DNA of 64,000 nucleotides from Pararcticibacter amylolyticus. Lineage in GTDB: Bacteria; Bacteroidota; Bacteroidia; Sphingobacteriales; Sphingobacteriaceae. The stretch lies in the NCBI RefSeq assembly GCF_003130405.1, contig NZ_QEAS01000001.1:21654-85653 (forward strand), written 5' to 3'. Under the pieces are notes generated by a model, which did not search any database, had not been told where the DNA came from, and saw nothing but the letters and a program-made list of their open reading frames with translations. Below are positions 62,465-64,000 of this stretch, one piece after another. The first letter of the stretch is position 1; the number at the start of each line of letters is the position of its first letter. The position numbers and the translations under genes are program-made.

Positions 62465-63085
62465 TTAATCCATTCCTTCCAGGGAAGTAATCAGACTAAA
62501 CTTATTAACTTTTTGTTTCTGTAAAATATCAATAATCTTTTTAACGGTAGGATACTGCTCCTTCGAATCTCCCTTTATAGATACGCGCATTTGCTTATCA
62601 TTGATCTCTTTTGTCGCAATACGGGCCTGGTAAAGCCATTCGTGCATCTGAGAAGGAGACTGACCTACAGAATCAAGAGGGATTCCCTGCTGTAAGCCGG
62701 GTTTATTCCTGTCGGCTCCGGATAAAGCAATGATCTGCTTTAACTGATGAATATCGACTCCGAAACTCTCCATAAGAGAAAAACGTTTTTTCTCTTCGGG
62801 AGTAAACTGAATCTTATACCGCTCACCCATCTTTTCAAGCATCGCAATACGAATATCCTGACCTTTCACACCAAAGAAAACTTTCCCTTCACCTACTGTT
62901 ATCGTACCGATATCAGTTTCAGGAACCTTAATTTTCACAGTTGAAGTAGGAGTATCGACAGTAAGGGGCTCTGGCTGACGTGCTGTTGCTGTTAAGATAA
63001 AGAATGTTAACAGCAGGGAAGCCACATCACACATCGCCGTCATGTCGATAGCCGTACTCTTTCTTGGTACTTTTACTTTAGGCAT
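62465..63085 (-). CDS. exbD: ExbD/TolR family protein (first copy)
   Basis: A 206-residue protein with AIDMTAMCDVASLLLTFFIL containing the functional Asp (D19) and a periplasmic domain with VSIKGDSKEQYPTVKKIIDIL. Two divergent ExbD copies per cluster are common in Bacteroidota; they may form mixed dimers. It starts after an 89-base gap that holds a terminator-like hairpin behind the ExbB gene. Confidence 0.9.
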   Translation of the reverse strand: MPKVKVPRKSTAIDMTAMCDVASLLLTFFILTATARQPEPLTVDTPTSTVKIKVPETDIGTITVGEGKVFFGVKGQDIRIAMLEKMGERYKIQFTPEEKKRFSLMESFGVDIHQLKQIIALSGADRNKPGLQQGIPLDSVGQSPSQMHEWLYQARIATKEINDKQMRVSIKGDSKEQYPTVKKIIDILQKQKVNKFSLITSLEGMD

Positions 63086-63130
63086 CTTTCAATTTTATAA
63101 TGATTCGTTAATCATTTTTAATAGAGGATG

Positions 63131-63170
63131 AAAAAAACCCGGACATTCCATAAATCCGGGAAATTTTTTT
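63131..63170 (-). terminator. Terminator-like hairpin between exbB and exbD
   Basis: A stem CCCGGA/TCCGGG (63138-63143 with 63155-63160), flanked by complementary A- and T-runs, with a T7 tract on the minus strand. It would give partial termination after exbB. Confidence 0.65.
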
Positions 63171-63174
63171 CAAA

Positions 63175-64000
63175 TTATTTATGAGTACTAGCGTAAGTCT
63201 GTACAATTGAGAATCCCGCTTCGTCAATTGAATAAGTAAGCTTATCAATTTTTGAAGTAAAGATGTTGTACATAATGATCGCTACTGTAGAAGTCGCAAT
63301 ACCAGTTGCTGTATTGATAAGCGCTTCAGAGATACCGTTTGCAAGCTGTGCCTGGTCAGGAGCACCAGCAGTTGCCAACGCACTGAACGACTTGATCATA
63401 CCTGTTACTGTTCCTAACAGACCTACCAGTGTACCTGTAGATACCAGGGTTGCAATGATAGTCAGGTTTTGCTCAAGCATCGGCATTTCAAGAGCTGTAG
63501 CTTCTTCAATATCTTTCTGAATTGCCAAAGCAGCCTGATCGTTATCTAAAGTACCGTCAGCTTCTACTTCTCTGTACTTTTTAAGGCCTGATTTAATTAC
63601 GTTCGCTACAGAACCTCTTTGTTTGTCACACTCAGCCATTGCAGCTTCGATGTTTCCTGTAGTTAATAATGATTGAACTTTCTTTACAAACACTTCAACA
63701 TTTCCTTTTCCTGCAGCTTTTGAAATCACAAAAAACCGTTCGATGGAGAATACAATAACCATCAGGAACATACCCATCAGCATTGGTACAATGATCCCTC
63801 CCTTGTAAACCATTCCGAAATAATTACCGGCAAGAGGGTGACCGTTTTCAGGATCTCCTCCTTCAAAGTTTGTTGGATTTCCCATTACGTATTTCCACAG
63901 AAGGAAGCCAATAATAATACAGATGATGATCGTCAGACTTGCAAAAATGTTTGAACCAGTGCTTTCTTTCTTCGCAGTTGTTGGTTTTGGTGCGGTTGCC
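63175..64000 (-). CDS. exbB: MotA/TolQ/ExbB proton channel family protein (partial)
   Basis: Proton-channel subunit of the Ton motor. The frame stays open to base 64000, so the N-terminus lies outside the window; visible are at least 275 codons. The sequence before Met at 63885 (Ala/Pro/Lys-rich, then NIFASLTIIICIIIGFLLW) is a membrane helix, so the gene does not start at 63885. Further helices lie at GGIIVPMLMGMFLMVIVFSIE and at TIIATLVSTGTLVGLLGTV-type sequence, with the conserved LLGTVTGMIKSF and NTATGIATS motifs. Confidence 0.92.
   Translation of the reverse strand, partial: ATAPKPTTAKKESTGSNIFASLTIIICIIIGFLLWKYVMGNPTNFEGGDPENGHPLAGNYFGMVYKGGIIVPMLMGMFLMVIVFSIERFFVISKAAGKGNVEVFVKKVQSLLTTGNIEAAMAECDKQRGSVANVIKSGLKKYREVEADGTLDNDQAALAIQKDIEEATALEMPMLEQNLTIIATLVSTGTLVGLLGTVTGMIKSFSALATAGAPDQAQLANGISEALINTATGIATSTVAIIMYNIFTSKIDKLTYSIDEAGFSIVQTYASTHK

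Noticed and set aside
63175..63885. ExbB complete from ATG 63885
   Set aside because: The frame continues upstream to the window edge and encodes a membrane helix, so the gene is partial.
1..64000. CRISPR arrays, insertion sequences, tRNA or rRNA genes
   Set aside because: No spaced repeats, transposase motifs, terminal repeats or tRNA-like T-loop sequences were found; nearly all DNA is coding.

Overview
The window is a chromosomal segment from a member of the Bacteroidota, most likely Sphingobacteriales (Pedobacter/Sphingobacterium relatives). This rests on gene content: type IX secretion proteins PorV and GldJ, a b558-type succinate dehydrogenase anchor, a 14-gene nuo operon with a short NuoG, a lipoprotein LptC, and DUF2480, DUF3108, DUF4834, DUF6427 and DUF4159 proteins. 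It also rests on repeated promoters of the Bacteroidota type (-7 box TAnnTTTG, often with TTG/TTTG/TTTA about 20 bases upstream). Coding density is very high. No stretch over about 300 bases lacks a gene, and I see no rRNA, tRNA, insertion sequence, prophage or CRISPR array.

Layout. 1-2.3 kb: sdhC-sdhA (sdhA cut by the window edge) and the phosphoesterase pdeM. 2.4-7 kb: a DegQ-type protease, dapF, a small lipoprotein and aspS. 7-11 kb: rmlA and rmlD without rmlB/rmlC, then three conserved Bacteroidota proteins. 11-17 kb: a minus-strand run (DUF6427 protein, coaX, outer-membrane barrel, lptC, ppiD-like foldase) whose theme is envelope biogenesis. 17-24.5 kb: upp-HAD-DinB, uvrB, small conserved proteins and a large YfhO membrane protein. 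24.6-35.4 kb: a surface-glycan locus. 35.5-41.8 kb: typA, a FeoB-associated small protein, ispF-porV, gldJ and a DUF4159 protein. 41.8-58.2 kb: rsmE, a CorC/HlyC protein, ppa, dedA and the complete nuoA-N operon. 58.2-64 kb: an ExbB-ExbD-ExbD-TonB cluster continuing into a small membrane protein, a PstS-like lipoprotein and a TPR protein.

The most interesting part is the glycan locus. Five consecutive plus-strand genes supply a complete route to a CMP-activated nonulosonic acid of the pseudaminic type: PseB, PseC, an SpsF-type cytidylyltransferase in the PseF slot, a PseG-PseH fusion, and PseI. A Wzx-type flippase follows. Immediately upstream, overlapping pseB by one base, lies an AT-rich gene whose GNGPSL motif and C-terminal signature recall Maf/DUF115 proteins and CST-I-type sialyltransferases. 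It is a good candidate for the transferase that uses the sugar. A methyltransferase and two divergently placed glycosyltransferases complete the locus.

Two regulatory themes recur. Exact TAnnTTTG boxes lie so close to several start codons that near-leaderless mRNAs are predicted. Five gene pairs share an identical 8-base overlap length, which suggests translational coupling.
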